From Isochrysis galbana (taxonomy: Eukaryota; Haptophyta; Isochrysidales; Isochrysidaceae), in contig CM030931.1 in NCBI GenBank assembly GCA_018136815.1, positions 8,227,557 through 8,291,556 of the forward strand: a stretch of DNA of 64,000 nt. The letters run 5' to 3'. Under the pieces are notes generated by a model. The model made no database searches. It had not been told where the DNA came from and was given only the letters and a program-made list of their open reading frames with translations. The translations under genes were made by a program, and so were the position numbers. Positions 61,668 to 64,000 of this stretch are shown one piece after another. The stretch's first letter is position 1. The number at the start of each line of letters is the position of its first letter.

Positions 61668-61800
61668 TCAGAGGGAGAGAGAGGGGGGGTTTTGCACCCC
61701 CCCCGATGGAGTGCGGTAAGAAACGGGCCCCGTTTGCGTTAGCAAACGGGCGAAGGGGGGCGGCTGGCGACAGGAGGAAGAGAGGAAGGGAGTGGCTCAA
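61668..61800 (-). repeat. repeat R3, inverted copy of 15,770-15,905
   Basis: GTTTTGCACCCCCCCCGATG, CCCGTTTGCGTTAGCAAACG and GGCTGGCGACAGGAGGAAGA appear here in the opposite orientation to 15.8 kb. Confidence 0.9.
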
Positions 61801-62324
61801 GACGTCCTTGTGACAGGTATCGGGGGGCGCAGTCATTTATTTCTTCGAGGACTGCTCGCGGCGCGAGCTGTAAGGGCCGTTCTGCTTCTCGACGAGAGCC
61901 CCCCCCCCCCCCCCCCCCCGTGTTTTTCCCGGTGAGTCGCCCGACGTAGGTCGGTCCGCCTCACTGGTCACTGGGTTTTCCCTCATTGTAACTTGTGGGG
62001 AGTTATAATGGGGCAGCCAGGGGTTTGCGAGGGGGGAGATTTGAAGGGATGCATATGTCATATGTGTATGTGTCTGTGCCATCACTTCAAGGCGTGCGGG
62101 CAAGTGCGCTGTGGGGTGTCGTGATAGTACCGGGCTAGTGGGAGTAGTGGTACTAACGCTCAGTTGTTTTATTTTATTGGCCCACATGGGGCATGGAGAA
62201 CGAGCGATGAGCGATGGGGGATAGAGGGAGCACGCGGGGACGGGACGGATGGCGCGGGCGCGTCCTCGGACCTCCCGAGTAACCTCAGGAAATTCGCTCG
62301 TACGCTTGGAAAATGCATTGTCGC
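61801..62324. other. no supported gene
   Basis: Poly-C run (18-19 nt) at about 61,901-61,919; no gene. Confidence 0.4.
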
Positions 62325-63358
62325 TTAAAGGCGCTCACGGTTCCCCTTCAGGAAGGTGAGCCCTTCTTTTTCGATAGCTTTCACCCGGGTGCTTAGTGTG
62401 ATTTTCGATGCTTGTGCGAGGCCGTCGGCTTCTACCACGAAGTAGGCCGCTATGTCTTGAAGGGCCTCATACGGCGCCTTGCGCGAGGAGGGGCCCTTCC
62501 TTCTCAGCTTGCCCTCAATGGACTCGATTTCGACTTTGACCGCAACGTCCGTTTGATGGACGCGGATGGTGGTTTGGAGTCCATAGCGGGCTTGGAATTG
62601 TTGCATGCAGTCTTCATTGACTGCGATGTGCCAAGGGCCCCTCGAGGAGCGGGCCCAAAAGTCTGGCTCGGGGTCAACACCCTCGAGCTCGAGCAAAAGT
62701 TCGACAATGGCCGCATAGACCGTCGTGTCGAGTAGCACTAGGTCGCCCGCCTGGCTGAAAGACATTTTGTAGGTGGCGTCTGAGTCTGCTTGTTGATCTT
62801 CATTCTCTGATTCTGGGTCCTGAGGGACAGACCCGCGAGGAGTAGGGGTTAGTCGCGTCATGGGCTGTCGTGCATGGGGGTACAGCGGCTCAGGCTCAGG
62901 TTGTCTTGGGGGTCTTGGTGTGGGTGTGGGTGTTGGCTTCCTCTCCCTGTGTAGACAGAGATGCATGATGCTGTTTTGTTGTGTCAGGCAAAATGTCAGA
63001 ATGTTGTGCCCATAGGGGCCACCCGGCCGCGGGCCGCGCCGCCGAGGCGGCGCGGCCCACACGTCGAGATGAGAGTGGCCTCTGCCATAAGGCATGCCCA
63101 GTGGATTGCAGGGCCCTCCTGCCTGTTGCTGTCTCTCTGAGTCCTGCAGTCTGCTGTCCCCCATGGGGGGGGCCAGCATGGCTGCTGTGCGTGGTGTGGC
63201 CGAGGCCACGGGCCGTGTGGCGCGACTGGAGTCGCGCGCACCTGATCGGCCTCTGAGGGCGGACGCGGTCGCTTAGCCAGCGACAGGTCCATGTGGGCAG
63301 GAGGGCCGCCCTCGGCGGGGGGGCCCAAGGAGAGGGGAGTCGCGCCGGCGCGCTCCAT
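62325..63358 (-). pseudogene. LINE ORF1-like, longest copy, frameshifted
   Basis: Starts MERAGATPLSLGPPAEGGPP at 63,358 with a basic LAKRPRP patch. Around 63,200-63,000 reading moves to another frame, and from about 62,780 to the stop at 62,325 it reads DLVLLDTTVYAAIVELLLEL, EGVDPEPDFWARSSRGPWHI and TTIRVHQTDVAVKVEIESIE. The LEGVD block is shared with copies at 25.9 and 35.0 kb. It would be an RNA-binding or gag-like ORF1 product; this is inferred from its place next to ORF2 remnants, not from a recognised domain. Confidence 0.55.
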
Positions 63359-63384
63359 CGCGACCAAGTATAAACTTAATGCCT

Positions 63385-63930
63385 GTGTAAAGCACTAATA
63401 TTCGCATACGAAACCGACTCAGCGCGAACGGCCCAAGCGGGCATGGGAAGACAACCCAAGAAAAGAATAGATATAGGCGACTTAAGGCCCGTATTCCACA
63501 TAAGCGACAAGGGTGGGCTCAAACCCAGCGAGGAGCTAGCCGAGCTAGCCACCAAGCTGAAGCTGAGGATCGCACACGATGTCGAAGAGACCGAGGAGCG
63601 AGGCAACGGAGACGATTAAACCACTGATACAACGAGCAAGGGAGGGCACCACTAGAGGCACTGCGATCTAGACGGGGCCCAACCACCAAATCACGGCCGG
63701 GAGGACGTGACATACGAGAGAAAAAGACCAAAAGGCCTGCCCGGACCCCACACTCCACACTCCAAACCAGGCCTTAGTGCACCGAGGCCGAACCCTGGAA
63801 ACCAAAGAAATAGGAAAGAAGGGGGGCAGGGGAGAAGGTGGAGGGAGGGAAGATAAGGGCGATGGAAATAGAGATGGATGGTCCTATAGACGGTAGGTCT
63901 ATAGCCCAGAATCTTCAGATGTTTTTTTTT
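63385..63930 (+). mobile_element. LINE ORF2 C-terminus and 3-prime UTR (5-prime truncated)
   Basis: Plus strand: ARTAQAGMGRQPKKRIDIGD, LRPVFHISDKGGLKPSEELA and ELATKLKLRIAHDVEETEER, stop at 63,618, parallel to the end of the frame at 27.05 kb. Then the 3-prime UTR shared with 44.9 kb and 0.1 kb, ending in a T run (about 63,921-63,930). Begins AAAGCACTAATATTCG, the empty-site counterpart of the Stowaway insertion. Confidence 0.8.
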
Positions 63931-64000
63931 CTTCTCGTGTTATGAGTCCAATATTTCTCGTAGAAGCCCTTCCCCATGAGCCACCGTACGAAATAGCTGT
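63931..64000. other. flank beyond LINE 3-prime end
   Basis: No feature seen in the last 70 bases. Confidence 0.4.

Overview
The window looks like nuclear DNA of a photosynthetic unicellular eukaryote (an alga), GC-rich, gene-sparse and heavily loaded with transposable elements. Three things support this: a PsbP-type thylakoid-lumen protein at 28 kb, a mitochondrial carrier, F-box/kelch and BRCT proteins, and spliced genes with short GT-AG introns (about 76-142 bp). The lineage cannot be fixed from the sequence alone. There are no bacterial operons, tRNAs, rRNAs or CRISPR arrays that I can support.

Host genes, left to right: an FAD-linked D-lactate/2-hydroxyacid dehydrogenase (0.9-2.3 kb, +); a proline-rich single-pass membrane protein (6.2-6.7 kb, -); a putative 2OG-Fe(II) oxygenase (13.9-15.4 kb, +); a two-exon mitochondrial carrier (17.0-18.1 kb, +); a small coiled-coil protein with Mediator-28-like features (20.3-20.6 kb, -); an 886-residue orphan (22.6-25.3 kb, +); a two-exon PsbP-domain protein (28.0-28.8 kb, -); a three-exon D-isomer 2-hydroxyacid dehydrogenase (29.9-31.2 kb, -); a small secreted leucine-rich-repeat protein (33.2-33.8 kb, +); a two-exon, 1,933-residue secreted or plastid-targeted protein built from about 13-15 copies of a roughly 90-residue repeat (38.8-44.75 kb, +); a three-exon microprotein (48.0-48.4 kb, -); a BRCT/AT-hook/GNAT protein (50.6-52.3 kb, -); and an F-box/kelch protein (58.6-60.6 kb, +). 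They form no operon-like or pathway cluster.

Mobile DNA fills most of the rest. I can delimit: a pogo/CENPB-type DNA transposon (7.1-13.8 kb) whose transposase appears split by a Ty3/gypsy chromovirus lacking its reverse-transcriptase core; a solo LTR with a perfect 5-bp target duplication (18.7-19.3 kb) and related LTRs at 48.8 and 53.2 kb; an internally deleted hAT element with terminal inverted repeats, a near-perfect 8-bp duplication and arrays of a palindromic subterminal motif (36.5-38.2 kb); a Stowaway-like TA-flanked element (45.46-46.48 kb) inserted in a LINE, for which a second LINE copy at 63.4 kb supplies the empty site; a decayed piggyBac-like transposase (55.4-57.2 kb); a MITE-like element (21.06-21.73 kb); and at least seven fragments of one LINE family, several with an ORF1-like start and a 5-prime hairpin.

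Three genes carry very long (GA)n or (CT)n tracts next to poly-G/C just upstream of their starts. Most long reading frames in these tracts and in the antisense frames of the repeat gene are artefacts. The most promising lead for undescribed biology is the giant repeat protein, which has the architecture (targeting peptide, disordered Pro/Ala linkers, evenly spaced Trp-containing helices) of a multivalent scaffold.
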